37,529 bases of DNA from Lachnospiraceae bacterium (GCA_021202335.1 JAJQDE010000051.1:1-37529); one strand, 5' to 3'. Numbered from the stretch's first letter, positions 1-9,822 are shown. Notes: generated by a model not told the origin, from the letters alone. Program-made: numbers and translations.

Positions 1-52
1 GGAACGGCAAAATTTTTTACATTTCTAATGCTTCTTTATCACATCTGAGCAA

Positions 53-2245
53 ATGTTTCAGAATTGCAGCAGCCTAACCAGCTTGGATATAAGCGATTTT
101 GATACGAGCAATGTGACGGATATGGGGTCTATGTTTTACGGCTGCAGCAGCTTGACGAGTTTGGATTTGAGCGGCTTTGATACAAGCAGTGTAATATATA
201 TGTCAGGTATGTTCCACGGATGCAGTAATCTGACAAGTTTGGATTTGAATAGCTTTAATACAAGCAATGTAACAACAATGGCATTTATGTTTTACGAATG
301 CAAAAACATGACATCGTTAAAATTAAGTAATTTTGATACGAGCAATGTAACTAATATGATGTATATGTTTGCTTGCGACAGCTTAGAGAGCTTGGATTTA
401 AGCAATTTTGATATGACTAATGTGACTGACGTAAGCAGTATGATAGAATTTTTGGGAAACGCAGAAGAAATATATGCACCATTGAATTTAACGGTTTCTG
501 TTGATTTGCCTATTTCTTATGTGAATGGCAGATGGTTTTTATTAAGATGGTATCGCGAGGACACGAATGAAGAAATTACCGAATTGCCGCAGGGTTTAAC
601 GGAAAGCGTGCGGTTGTATCGGGAAAGCAGCAGCGATACTACGGGCGGCGACACGACAGGTGGAGATGACACGACCGGCGATGGCGAAGCCGGCGGCGAG
701 GTTACGACTGACCCCGATGTTTCCTCGACGGACGTTGCCCTTTCCGATACAAACCAAATCAGTGTGTATGTGCCGGATGTAATTTCAAACGGAAAGAACA
801 CCGAGCAGCGTTCCACGCCCGTATTGACCTATACATATAAGGAAAACGGCAAAACGGTTTCGCGCAAGCTTGTGGAGGATTACCATTATACCGTGGCGGA
901 TAAAGACGGCTGCGATTACAGTACGGCGGGCGTGCAGACCTACATCATTAATGCGGTGGACGGCAGCGGCTTTACCGGAAGCGTGGAGGCTTCATATACG
1001 ATATATGAAAAAGCTTCGTCGGAGGTAAAGCAGGCAGGCAAGCTTAAAATCACGCTCGGCACGAAGAGCTTTGATTACACGGGCTATGCAGTCACGCCTG
1101 ACGACATAACGGTGTATGACGGTTCGACAAAGCTGACCCAAGGGACGGACTACGACATTGTATATAAGAACAATTACAACGCCGGCAAGGCTTCGGTTAT
1201 CGTCATGGGACTCGGCGCATACAATGAAACAACGGGCGTGAGTTATATCGGCTCTAAGGAATTGAGCTTCACGATAAAAAAGGTAAATATTAAGAATCTG
1301 ACCGATATTTCATACACGGGCAGCCATACCTACACGGGAAGCGCGGTGACGCTCTCAGACCTTGTGCTCAAGCTGGGAAGTCTGGAGCTGACCGAGGGCA
1401 CGGATTATACCGTGGCGTACAAAAACAATACAAAGCCCGGGACGGCGACGGTCACGATTAAGGCGGCGGGCAGCAATCTTACCGGCTCGATAAAAAAGAC
1501 CTTTGAGATTAAAGACATTAAGTTAAGCGACATTCCCGACAGCGCGCTTTCACAAATCCCTTATTCCCCAAAGGGCGCAAAGCTTTCAACCATCAGCTTT
1601 ACGCTGGGCGGCACGGCTTACACGCTCAAAGAGGGTACGGATTATAAGGTGAAATATTATAATAAGAGCGCGGTGGTCGGCGAAACGGTGAACGTGCTGA
1701 TTACGGGCAAAAATACGGATAAGGGAGCGACACGGGAAGCTACGCTTACCGTTACTGCGGCTGACTTTGCCTTATCAGGCGTAAAATCAGAGTCGGATCT
1801 GGTGATTTATGCGGCGAAATGGTCAAAAAGGGATAAGCAGATTGCGGTGACGGACCATGCGGGCGTTAAGCTTAAGCTGAATACGGATTATACGCTGGAA
1901 TGGGATAAAAACGACACGGGCACGGCGGCAGCGGGGCTTACGCTCACGATTACCCCGAAAAATGAAAATTACACGGGCACGAAAACCGTAACCTACCGTG
2001 TCGCCGAAAAGCTTGCGGCAAAGAATTACGAAATAAAATATACAAAGTATTTTAACGGAAAAACGCCGGTGACGATTTTGGCATCCGATATTACGGCCAA
2101 GAACGGCGCGGACGCGCTCACCGCAGACGACTACACGATTACCGCCTACAAGAACAATACAAAGGCGGGAAAGGCAACGGTGACGCTTGAGGGCAAAGGG
2201 AAATATTATGGCAAAATAACGCTCAAATTTACGATTAAGGATTAA
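53..2245 (+). CDS. BspA-like leucine-rich-repeat surface protein, 5' end disrupted or truncated
   Basis: The protein opens directly inside BspA-type repeats of about 25 residues (pattern MFxxCSSLTSLDLSxFDTSNVT). About five copies span residues 1-135. A Thr/Gly/Asp-rich linker follows (about 195-225), then about six Ig-like modules of 70-85 residues recognisable by 'GTDYxVxYKNN' and ending in 'FTIK'. There is no signal peptide, and the start lies in mid-repeat, so this is not a native N-terminus. In the ORF frame a TAA sits at 26-28. A different frame is open from 3 to 50 and reads into the same repeat if one A is added to the AAA at 51-53, so a frameshift is likely. The C-terminus is KFTIKD with no LPXTG or transmembrane anchor, so how it attaches to the surface is unclear. 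BspA-like proteins bind host or matrix ligands in some species; the ligand here is unknown. Confidence 0.8.
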   Translation: MFQNCSSLTSLDISDFDTSNVTDMGSMFYGCSSLTSLDLSGFDTSSVIYMSGMFHGCSNLTSLDLNSFNTSNVTTMAFMFYECKNMTSLKLSNFDTSNVTNMMYMFACDSLESLDLSNFDMTNVTDVSSMIEFLGNAEEIYAPLNLTVSVDLPISYVNGRWFLLRWYREDTNEEITELPQGLTESVRLYRESSSDTTGGDTTGGDDTTGDGEAGGEVTTDPDVSSTDVALSDTNQISVYVPDVISNGKNTEQRSTPVLTYTYKENGKTVSRKLVEDYHYTVADKDGCDYSTAGVQTYIINAVDGSGFTGSVEASYTIYEKASSEVKQAGKLKITLGTKSFDYTGYAVTPDDITVYDGSTKLTQGTDYDIVYKNNYNAGKASVIVMGLGAYNETTGVSYIGSKELSFTIKKVNIKNLTDISYTGSHTYTGSAVTLSDLVLKLGSLELTEGTDYTVAYKNNTKPGTATVTIKAAGSNLTGSIKKTFEIKDIKLSDIPDSALSQIPYSPKGAKLSTISFTLGGTAYTLKEGTDYKVKYYNKSAVVGETVNVLITGKNTDKGATREATLTVTAADFALSGVKSESDLVIYAAKWSKRDKQIAVTDHAGVKLKLNTDYTLEWDKNDTGTAAAGLTLTITPKNENYTGTKTVTYRVAEKLAAKNYEIKYTKYFNGKTPVTILASDITAKNGADALTADDYTITAYKNNTKAGKATVTLEGKGKYYGKITLKFTIKD

Positions 2246-2262
2246 CGGATAACTAAAATATT

Positions 2263-2307
2263 AATGCCGCATCAGCAGGATAAATTCCTGCCGGATGCGG
2301 CATTTTA
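2263..2307 (+). terminator. Strong intrinsic terminator after the BspA-like gene
   Basis: AATGCCGCATC at 2263-2273 pairs with GATGCGGCATT at 2294-2304. An inner GCAGGA/TCCTGC stem extends the hairpin, and a T-rich tail follows. It separates the surface protein from the murE run. Confidence 0.85.
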
Positions 2308-2344
2308 TCATATAGAAAGCATATCCTTTATTTTTGGGGGCTTC

Positions 2345-2373
2345 TTGATTAATACCTGCGGATGTGTTATTCT
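2345..2373 (+). promoter_or_regulatory. Predicted sigma-A promoter for murE
   Basis: TTGATT at 2345-2350, a 17-nt spacer, then TATTCT at 2368-2373. It lies between the preceding terminator and the murE start at 2422. Confidence 0.55.
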
Positions 2374-2421
2374 TGAGGAAAAGCGGAGTAAAATAAAAAT
2401 GAGGGGCTGGGGGGGATTATT

Positions 2422-3906
2422 ATGTTTGAATGTGAAGCTTTGCTAAGGGGCGTTGACTATGAGTGTGTCAGGGGCAGCGCGGACACTAAGATTTCCGAGG
2501 TTGTAAACGATTCACGCAAAATTACAAGGGATTGCCTTTTTATATGCATTAAGGGAGCAAATTTTGACGGGCACAGCGCAGCCGCGCAGGCGGTGAAAAA
2601 CGGCGCGGCTGCGCTTGTGGTAAGCGAGGAGCCGGAGCTGCCGGCGGATGCCGCGGTCACGGTAATCAGGGTGGCGGATACCCGGTATGCGATGGCGTTT
2701 ATCTCTGCAAACTATTTCGGCAATCCGGCGGACAGCATGAAAATCATCGGCGTGACAGGCACAAAGGGAAAAACGACGACGACTTATCTTGTGAAATACA
2801 TACTGGAAAACGCGGGGCACAAGGTAGGGCTTGTGGGAACGATTGAAACGCTTATCGGCGATAAAGCCATTCCCGCGTCAAATACCACGCCGGAGTCCTT
2901 CACACTGCAGAAATATTTTAAGGAAATGAAGGATGCGGGCTGTGACGCGGTGGTTATGGAGGCGTCCTCGCAGGGCTTCAAGCTCCACAGGACACAGGGC
3001 TTTACCTTTGATTACGGAATTTTCACGAATATTGAGCCGGACCACATAGGCCCGAACGAGCACGCGGATTTTGAGGAGTACATTGACTGCAAATCCATGC
3101 TTTTTAAGCAGTGCCGTGTGGGAATAGTAAACCGCGACGATAAGCATTGGGAGCGCGTGACCAAAGGGCATACCTGCAAGCTTGAAACATACGGCTTTGA
3201 CAAGGAAGCGGATATTCGCGCAAGCGATTTAAGGCTTGTTTCGGGCGCGGGATTTTTGGGGATTGACTTTCGGCTCTCCGGGCTTTTAAATATGGATATA
3301 CAGACAGACCTTCCCGGCAAATTCAGCGCCTATAACGCGCTTACGGCGATTGCAATATGCAGGCACTTCGGCGTGGCGCAGGAGGATATCAAAAGAGCGC
3401 TCCTTAGCGCAAAGGTAAAGGGCAGGATTGAGATGGTGAAGGTATCGGATGATTTTACCCTGATGATAGACTATGCGCACAATGCGATGGCGCTTGAAAG
3501 CCTGCTTACGACGCTTAAGGAATACAAGCCGAATCGCCTTGTGTGTCTTTTCGGCTGCGGGGGCGACCGCTCAAGACTCCGGCGCTATGAGATGGGCGAG
3601 GTCAGCGGAAGGCTTGCGGATTTGACGATTATCACATCGGACAATCCGCGCTCCGAGGAGCCGCAGGCAATCATAGACGATATCAAAACGGGAATGGCAA
3701 AGACTGACGGAAAATATGTTGAAATCTGCGACAGGAAGGAAGCAATCAGATACGCCATCATGCACGGGCAAAAGGGTGACATTATCGTGCTTGCGGGAAA
3801 GGGGCATGAGGACTATCAGGAAATAAAGGGCGTAAAATATCCCATGGATGAGCGCGTGATTATTCGGGAAATTCTTGACGGCTTGTCGGGAAAGCAAAAG
3901 CAATGA
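2422..3906 (+). CDS. murE: UDP-N-acetylmuramoyl-tripeptide synthetase (MurE), probably meso-DAP-adding
   Basis: This cytoplasmic Mur ligase adds the third stem-peptide residue to UDP-MurNAc-L-Ala-D-Glu using ATP. The 494-residue length is normal. The ATP loop GVTGTKGKTTT is at residues 110-120, the central-domain segment FTNIEPDHIGPNEH is near 205-220, and GKGHEDYQ is near 460. The DNPR motif at about 407-410 is the one that contacts the amino acid in meso-diaminopimelate-adding MurE, so mDAP is the inferred substrate. The ATG at 2422 follows a G-rich Shine-Dalgarno (GGGGGGG, ATTATT spacer). The 3' end overlaps priA by 4 bp (ATGA), which suggests translational coupling. Confidence 0.95.
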   Translation: MFECEALLRGVDYECVRGSADTKISEVVNDSRKITRDCLFICIKGANFDGHSAAAQAVKNGAAALVVSEEPELPADAAVTVIRVADTRYAMAFISANYFGNPADSMKIIGVTGTKGKTTTTYLVKYILENAGHKVGLVGTIETLIGDKAIPASNTTPESFTLQKYFKEMKDAGCDAVVMEASSQGFKLHRTQGFTFDYGIFTNIEPDHIGPNEHADFEEYIDCKSMLFKQCRVGIVNRDDKHWERVTKGHTCKLETYGFDKEADIRASDLRLVSGAGFLGIDFRLSGLLNMDIQTDLPGKFSAYNALTAIAICRHFGVAQEDIKRALLSAKVKGRIEMVKVSDDFTLMIDYAHNAMALESLLTTLKEYKPNRLVCLFGCGGDRSRLRRYEMGEVSGRLADLTIITSDNPRSEEPQAIIDDIKTGMAKTDGKYVEICDRKEAIRYAIMHGQKGDIIVLAGKGHEDYQEIKGVKYPMDERVIIREILDGLSGKQKQ

Positions 3907-6185
3907 CAGGCAGATATGCGAACATCATTGCGGATATATCCCATGAGAAGCTCGACCGCACCTTCCAGTATATAATTCCCGATGCGCTGCAGGGAAGGCT
4001 TGAGCCGGGAACGGCGGTGATGATACCCTTTGGGGCGGGCAATAAGCTCATCAGGGGGTATGTCATGGAGATAACTGACCGTGCGGAATACGATGTCGGA
4101 AAATTAAAGAGCGTTGAATCCGTCATAGAGGACGCGGTGACGCCAGAGGGCGATGCGCTGCGGCTTGCCGGGTGGATAAAGGAGCATTACGGCTCCACAA
4201 TGATTGCGGCGTTAAAGACGGTTCTGCCCGTAAAGCGTAAGCTAAAGCCCGTAGTGAAGCGCACGATATGCGCGCTTGAGGACGCGGACACACTTAAGCT
4301 TGCGGCGCATGATTTTGAAAAAAAGCATCAGGTGGCAAAGGCAAGACTGCTGCATGAGCTGAGTGTACAGCCGGCTTTGCCGTATTCCCTTGTGGTGGGA
4401 AAGCTCGGCGTTTCGCCGCAGACGCTCCGCTCGCTTGAAAATGCGGGGCTTATAAGGCTTGAGGCGCATGAGGCATACAAAAATTCAATGCCGCAGGGAG
4501 GGGCACCGGGATGGCAGAAAAAGGACGTCAGACAGCTTTCCGAGGCTCAACTGCATATTGTCAATGAAATTCAGACAGAATATGAGGCGGGAATACGCGG
4601 AACATATTTGATACACGGTGTGACGGGAAGCGGAAAGACAGAGGTCTACATGGAGCTGATTGAGCGCGTGCGCGCCATGGGAAAGCAGGCGATTGTGCTG
4701 ATACCGGAGATTGCGCTCACCTATCAGACGCTTATCCGTTTCTATCGCCGCTTCGGGGAGCGGGTTTCCGTGATGAACTCAAGGCTTTCGCCGGGCGAAC
4801 GCTCTGACAGATATGAGTGCGCAAGACGCGGCGAAATTGATATCATGATCGGGCCGCGCTCCGCGCTCTTTACCCCGTTTGAGAGGCTGGGGCTTGTGAT
4901 TATCGATGAGGAGCATGAGTCCGGCTATAAGAGTGAGAGTATGCCGAAGTATCATGCAAGGGAGGTGGCGGGCGAGCTTTGCCGCATTAAGAGAGCAAGT
5001 CTGGTGCTCGGCTCCGCGACGCCGTCCATAGAAACCTATTACAGGGCAAAGCAGGGAGAAATCAGGCTGTTTACGCTAAAGGAGCGTCTTGCGGGAGGCG
5101 CGCTGCCGCAGGTCCGGGTGGAGGATATGCGCAGGGAGCTTAAGGAAGGAAACCGTTCCATTTTCAGCCGGCGGCTTTATGCCCTGATGGCTGAAAGGCT
5201 GAAAAAGGGCGAGCAGACGATGCTTTTCCTTAACAGGAGGGGATATGCGGGCTTTGTTTCGTGCCGCGCCTGCGGACATGTGATGAAATGCCCTCACTGC
5301 GACGTGTCGCTTTCCGAGCATAATGTGCCGCACTCGGGGCGCATGGACGGCTTCAGCGCAGCCGGCAGGCTTGTGTGCCATTACTGCGGCTATGAAACCC
5401 CGGGCGTTACGAAGTGCCCGGAGTGCGGCTCGAAATATATTCTTGGCTTTCGCGCGGGCACGCAGCAGGTGGAGGAGCTTTTAAAAAAGGAATTTCCAAA
5501 TGCGCGCGTGCTTCGGATGGATGCGGACACGACAAGAACGAAGGGCAGCTACGAAAAAATTTTGTCCGCCTTTGCAAACGAGGAGGCGGATATCCTCGTG
5601 GGCACGCAGATGATTGTCAAAGGGCATGACTTTGCAGGGGTGACGCTTGTCGGTATTTTGGCGGCGGACATGTCGCTGCACAGGAATGATTTCCGTGCCG
5701 GAGAGCGCACCTTTCAGCTTCTTACGCAGGCGGCGGGAAGGGCGGGCAGAGGAACGCTCGGGGGCGAGGTCGTGATACAGACCTATCAGCCCGAAAACTA
5801 TGCGATTGTACACGCGTCAAGACAGGATTACGAGGGCTTTTTTGAGGAAGAGCTTTCTTACAGGGATTTGATGCTTTACCCTCCCGTGGCTGGAATGCTT
5901 GCGGTGCTGGTGCTTGCGGACGATGAGCTTTTGGGTGCGGCGCGGGCAAGGGAGCTTGCGGACTGCGCGGCAAAAAGCTTCGGTGCGGGAGGAGCGGCGG
6001 TAATCGGCCCCTCCGGCGCGGGCATAGGAAAGATAAACGACGTTTACAGATTTGTGTTTTATGTGAAACACAGGGATTATTCAGTGCTTGTGGAGGTAAA
6101 GGACGCGCTGGAGCGTCTGATTGCCGACAGACAGTGGAACAGTGAAAGCGTGCAGTTTGATTTTAACCCCATGAGCAGTTATTGA
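3903..6185 (+). CDS. priA: Primosomal protein N' / replication restart helicase PriA
   Basis: PriA is a 3'-5' superfamily 2 helicase that recognises stalled forks and reloads the replicative helicase. The protein is 760 residues. It has an N-terminal DNA-binding region, Walker A GVTGSGKTE near 239-247, a DEEHE box near 335-339, and motif III LGSATPSIE. A zinc-binding insert contains CRACG, CPHC, CHYCG and CPEC pairs (about 453-515), which is characteristic of PriA. GTQMIVKGHDF and QAAGRAGR form the C-terminal helicase motifs. It overlaps murE by ATGA, and def follows after 35 bp. Confidence 0.96.
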   Translation: MTGRYANIIADISHEKLDRTFQYIIPDALQGRLEPGTAVMIPFGAGNKLIRGYVMEITDRAEYDVGKLKSVESVIEDAVTPEGDALRLAGWIKEHYGSTMIAALKTVLPVKRKLKPVVKRTICALEDADTLKLAAHDFEKKHQVAKARLLHELSVQPALPYSLVVGKLGVSPQTLRSLENAGLIRLEAHEAYKNSMPQGGAPGWQKKDVRQLSEAQLHIVNEIQTEYEAGIRGTYLIHGVTGSGKTEVYMELIERVRAMGKQAIVLIPEIALTYQTLIRFYRRFGERVSVMNSRLSPGERSDRYECARRGEIDIMIGPRSALFTPFERLGLVIIDEEHESGYKSESMPKYHAREVAGELCRIKRASLVLGSATPSIETYYRAKQGEIRLFTLKERLAGGALPQVRVEDMRRELKEGNRSIFSRRLYALMAERLKKGEQTMLFLNRRGYAGFVSCRACGHVMKCPHCDVSLSEHNVPHSGRMDGFSAAGRLVCHYCGYETPGVTKCPECGSKYILGFRAGTQQVEELLKKEFPNARVLRMDADTTRTKGSYEKILSAFANEEADILVGTQMIVKGHDFAGVTLVGILAADMSLHRNDFRAGERTFQLLTQAAGRAGRGTLGGEVVIQTYQPENYAIVHASRQDYEGFFEEELSYRDLMLYPPVAGMLAVLVLADDELLGAARARELADCAAKSFGAGGAAVIGPSGAGIGKINDVYRFVFYVKHRDYSVLVEVKDALERLIADRQWNSESVQFDFNPMSSY

Positions 6186-6220
6186 CATATTAATAAAAGA
6201 AATGGAAAGGTAATGGAAAA

Positions 6221-6700
6221 ATGGCTATAAGGACAATCCGGGAGATTGGAGACCCCGTATTAAACAAGATATCCAAGGAGGTCAGGGAAATCACACCCAG
6301 AGTGAATGATTTGATTGACGACATGTTTGAAACGATGTATGAGGAAAACGGCGTAGGGCTTGCGGCTGTGCAGGTGGGCGTGCTTAAAAGGATTGTCGTG
6401 ATTGACACAACGGGTGAGGACCCGCTGCTGCTGATTAATCCGCGCATTTTGGAAACGAGCGGTGAACAGACAGGGAACGAGGGCTGTCTTAGCGTGCCCG
6501 GAAAGGTCGGCGTTGTGACAAGACCCAATTACGTTAAGGTAGAGGCGCAGGATGAGGAGCTTAATACCTTTGTGATTGAAGGGGAAGAGCTTTTGGCGAG
6601 GGCGCTTTGTCATGAGATAGAGCATTTGGACGGCCATTTGTATGTGGAAAAGGCAGATGGGCCGCTGCTTGACGTGGATGCAGTGGAGGAAGAGGAATGA
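6221..6700 (+). CDS. def: Peptide deformylase
   Basis: The enzyme removes the N-formyl group from nascent proteins. All three metalloprotease motifs are present in 159 residues: GVGLAAVQ (44-51), EGCLS (87-91, Cys metal ligand) and HEIEHLDG (131-138, HExxH with Glu in place of the usual Asp before the second His). The C-terminus is acidic (DVDAVEEEE). A GGAAAGG-like Shine-Dalgarno precedes the ATG. The stop overlaps the fmt start (ATGA), which fits the linked roles of Fmt adding and Def removing the formyl group. Confidence 0.96.
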   Translation: MAIRTIREIGDPVLNKISKEVREITPRVNDLIDDMFETMYEENGVGLAAVQVGVLKRIVVIDTTGEDPLLLINPRILETSGEQTGNEGCLSVPGKVGVVTRPNYVKVEAQDEELNTFVIEGEELLARALCHEIEHLDGHLYVEKADGPLLDVDAVEEEE

Positions 6701-7638
6701 AGATTATTTTCATGGGTACCCCTGATTTTGCAGTGGGCGCTTTGGAGGCAGTCATAGCGGCAGGGCATGAGGTGACGGCGGTGGTGACGCAGCCGGATAA
6801 GCCTAAGGGAAGGAGCGGACAGATGCAGTTCCCGCCCGTAAAGGAATGTGCGCTGAAGCACGACATTCCGGTGCTCCAGCCCGTCAAAATAAGGACGCCC
6901 GAGTCGCTTGAGGAGCTTAGGCAATACGAGGCGGATATCATTGTGGTAGCTGCGTTCGGGCAGATTTTATCAAAGGAAATCCTTGAGCTTACGCGTTTTG
7001 GGTGCATTAATATTCACGCGTCGCTTTTGCCAAAGTACAGAGGCGCGTCGCCGATTAACTGGTGCATTATCAACGGTGAGCGGGAGACCGGCGTTACGAT
7101 CATGCAGATGAACGAGAAGCTTGACGAGGGTGACATTCTGACGAAGATAACGGTTCCGATTGCGGCGGACGAAACGGCGGACAGCCTGTTTCAAAAGCTG
7201 TCGGAGGCCGGCGCAGGGCTGCTTGTGAGCACGCTTTTGCGCATTGAACGGGATGAGATAGTGCCCGTTAAGCAGAATGAGGCGGAAAGCTCATACACAA
7301 GGATGATGAACAAGTCGCTTGGGAAGATTGATTGGAGCAGGAGCGCCGTGGAGATAGAGCGTCTTGTGAGAGGTTTAAATTCATGGCCAAGTGCGTACAC
7401 TTACATTAACGGAAAGAGCGTTAAGCTGTGGAGCTGTAAGGTGGCGGATTGTGATGCTGTGTATGCCGGCAGGGCGGGCGAGCTGATAAGACTTACAAAA
7501 GACGCGGTGGAGGTCGCGTGCGGAAAGGGTGTGCTGCGTATCTGCGAGCTGCAGCTTGAAGGCAAAAAGCGTATGGATGTGGAAACATTTCTGCGCGGCA
7601 ACCGCTGGGAGGAAGGCATGCGTTTTGGAAACAGATAA
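6697..7638 (+). CDS. fmt: Methionyl-tRNA formyltransferase
   Basis: This enzyme transfers a formyl group from 10-formyl-THF to Met-tRNA-fMet. The 313-residue length is normal. The N-terminal Rossmann start is MKIIFMGTPDFA. The formyl-donor signature HASLLPKYRGASP begins at about residue 107, and the conserved Asp lies in LDEGDI near 142-147. The C-terminal OB-like tRNA-binding domain follows. It starts inside the def stop codon region (4-bp overlap). Confidence 0.96.
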   Translation: MKIIFMGTPDFAVGALEAVIAAGHEVTAVVTQPDKPKGRSGQMQFPPVKECALKHDIPVLQPVKIRTPESLEELRQYEADIIVVAAFGQILSKEILELTRFGCINIHASLLPKYRGASPINWCIINGERETGVTIMQMNEKLDEGDILTKITVPIAADETADSLFQKLSEAGAGLLVSTLLRIERDEIVPVKQNEAESSYTRMMNKSLGKIDWSRSAVEIERLVRGLNSWPSAYTYINGKSVKLWSCKVADCDAVYAGRAGELIRLTKDAVEVACGKGVLRICELQLEGKKRMDVETFLRGNRWEEGMRFGNR

Positions 7639-7663
7639 TATATAGAAAGAATAGGAGATTGTT

Positions 7664-8380
7664 ATGTATATGCATCCATATGGATTTTATTACGGATTGG
7701 ATTGGACGTACATTCTTGTGCTGATTGGCGCAATCATTTCAATCGCCGCGTCTGCAAGAGTCAATTCCACATTTAACAGATATGCGCGTGAGCGCAGTCG
7801 CTCGGGAATGACGGGGGCGCAGACCGCGCAGACGATTTTGAACAACAACGGGATTTATGATGTGAGGGTGGAGCCTGTAAGGGGAAATCTGACTGACCAT
7901 TATGACCCGAGGACAAAAACGGTAAGGCTTTCGGAGAGCGTGTACGCTTCCACGTCAGTTGCGGCAATCGGCGTGGCTGCGCACGAGTGCGGACATGTCA
8001 TTCAGCATCATGAAAATTATGCGCCGCTCAATATACGGACGGCGCTTGTGCCGGCTGCCAACATCGGCTCACAACTTGGAATACCCATCATTATTGTAGG
8101 GCTTCTCTTTGGAGGCGGCGGGAGCCTGCTTGTCAACATCGGCATTTGGGTATTTTCACTTGCGGTGCTTTTTCAGCTTGTGACGCTTCCGGTGGAGATT
8201 GACGCGTCGAGAAGGGCGCTGGCGTGTATTGAACGCTACGGGATTGTGACAAGAGAGGAAAAATCAAAGAGCGCGAAGGTGCTTCGGGCGGCGGCGTATA
8301 CCTACGTGGCGGCAGCAGCGGCGTCTGTTCTGCAGCTCTTGCGTCTGCTTCTGCTGTTTGGAAACCGCCGGGATGATTAA
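7664..8380 (+). CDS. Membrane zinc metallopeptidase (YugP / Zn_peptidase_2 family)
   Basis: The 238-residue protein has an N-terminal hydrophobic segment (about 11-28), the zinc motif HECGH at about 107-111 on the cytoplasmic or membrane-adjacent part, and two or three further hydrophobic segments (about 145-180 and 205-232). This matches the YugP-type putative neutral zinc peptidases common in Firmicutes. Their substrates are not established. It sits between fmt and rsmB in the housekeeping run. The ATG is preceded by a clear Shine-Dalgarno (ATAGGAGATTGTT). Confidence 0.88.
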   Translation: MYMHPYGFYYGLDWTYILVLIGAIISIAASARVNSTFNRYARERSRSGMTGAQTAQTILNNNGIYDVRVEPVRGNLTDHYDPRTKTVRLSESVYASTSVAAIGVAAHECGHVIQHHENYAPLNIRTALVPAANIGSQLGIPIIIVGLLFGGGGSLLVNIGIWVFSLAVLFQLVTLPVEIDASRRALACIERYGIVTREEKSKSAKVLRAAAYTYVAAAAASVLQLLRLLLLFGNRRDD

Positions 8381-8415
8381 AACGTGCTTAAAAGCATAGA
8401 TAGGATTTTAAGAAT

Positions 8416-9822
8416 ATGTCTGATGAAAATATAAATCTGCGCCTGCTTGTGATGGAGATGCTGATGAGCGTTACCGGGGAGCAGGGCAGGGGTGAGCGCC
8501 GCGGCGCAGTGTATTCAAATGTATTGGTGCGCGACGTACTGAACAAATATAATTATCTTTCCCGTCAGGAAAAGTCATTTATCAAGCGGCTTTTCGAGGG
8601 TACGCTTGAGCGTATGATTGAGCTTGACGTTGTCATTGACAGCTATTCAAAGGTAAAAACAAACAAAATGAAGCCGGTGATCAGAGCCATCATGCGCCTT
8701 AGCGTATATCAGATATTGTATATGGATTCCGTGCCGGATTCGGCAGCGTGCAACGAGGCAGTGAAGCTTGCGCAGAAAAAGGGCTTTTCGACGCTAAAGG
8801 GCTTTGTGAACGGCGTGCTCAGAAGCATTGCCAAGAATAAGGGAAACATTCAATATCCGGATTTGTCGGTAAAGTATTCAATGCCGGAGTGGATTGTCGC
8901 GCTTTGGACAAGCCGTTTTGGGGAGGAAAAAACGATTGCGATACTCGAGGGGCTTCTCATGGAGCACCCTGTTACCGTGCGCTTTCGGAGCATGGATGCG
9001 AAGGAGGAGGTGCAAAGGGCGCTTGAGGCTCACGGCGGCAGTATGACAAGCCATCCGTATTTGGAATATGCATTTAAAATAACAAAAACGGACGATATAA
9101 CAAGGCTGCCCCATTATGCCGACGGCGGCTTTGCGGTGCAGGACGTGAGCAGCATGCTTGCGGTGGAGTCGGTCTTTGCGGGCGGATTTATGGAGGAGCT
9201 TCGGGCGGCAAAGGAAAAGGTGCGTATATTGGATGTCTGCGCGGCTCCGGGCGGCAAGTCAATGCTCATGGCGGATTTGCTGCGCGGTGCGGGCGTTGAT
9301 TTTCAAATAGAAGCAAGGGACATTTCCGAAAACAAGGTGCGGATCATGTCTGAGAATTTCAGCCGCTGCGGCTTTACGGGTGCGGAGCTGACTGCCGGAA
9401 TAAGGGATGCCGCAATCCCTGAGGCGTCAGAGAGCGAAACGGCGGATATCGTGATTGCGGACGTGCCGTGCTCGGGGCTTGGCGTGATAGGGAAAAAACG
9501 TGACATCAAGTACCGCATGACGCAGGAGCAGATTGCAGATATCGTAAATCTGCAAAGACGCATATTAAAAAATGCGGCGGATATGGTGAAGCCGGGAGGA
9601 AGGCTGCTTTTTTGCACATGTACGATAAATTGTGCGGAAAACGAGCAAAATTTTAAGTGGCTGACAGACGAATTAAAAATGGCGCCCGTGCCGATAGATG
9701 GCGCGCTGCCGGAATGTATACGGACGGAATCGGCAGAGAGAGGCTGTATGCAGCTTTTGCCAAAGCTTCATGACACCGACGGATTTTTTGTGAGCGTGTT
9801 AAAAAAACAGGGTGGAGAGTGA
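8416..9822 (+). CDS. rsmB: 16S rRNA (cytosine-C5)-methyltransferase RsmB
   Basis: RsmB methylates a cytosine of 16S rRNA (C967 in E. coli numbering) with SAM. The 468-residue protein has an N-terminal NusB-like RNA-binding domain (about 1-140). The SAM site VCAAPGGKS is near 274-282. DVPCSGLG near 349-356 and FCTCTI near 400 carry the two cysteines of m5C RNA methyltransferases. The start has a modest Shine-Dalgarno (AGGATTTTAAGAAT). Confidence 0.93.
   Translation: MSDENINLRLLVMEMLMSVTGEQGRGERRGAVYSNVLVRDVLNKYNYLSRQEKSFIKRLFEGTLERMIELDVVIDSYSKVKTNKMKPVIRAIMRLSVYQILYMDSVPDSAACNEAVKLAQKKGFSTLKGFVNGVLRSIAKNKGNIQYPDLSVKYSMPEWIVALWTSRFGEEKTIAILEGLLMEHPVTVRFRSMDAKEEVQRALEAHGGSMTSHPYLEYAFKITKTDDITRLPHYADGGFAVQDVSSMLAVESVFAGGFMEELRAAKEKVRILDVCAAPGGKSMLMADLLRGAGVDFQIEARDISENKVRIMSENFSRCGFTGAELTAGIRDAAIPEASESETADIVIADVPCSGLGVIGKKRDIKYRMTQEQIADIVNLQRRILKNAADMVKPGGRLLFCTCTINCAENEQNFKWLTDELKMAPVPIDGALPECIRTESAERGCMQLLPKLHDTDGFFVSVLKKQGGE

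Noticed and set aside
53-480. Regular repeats in the first 480 bases as a CRISPR array
   Set aside because: They are coding leucine-rich repeats of about 75 bp with a continuous reading frame and diverged copies.
2264-2446. 60-residue plus-strand ORF between the surface gene and murE
   Set aside because: It is built largely from the terminator hairpin, lacks a ribosome-binding site and overlaps the murE start.
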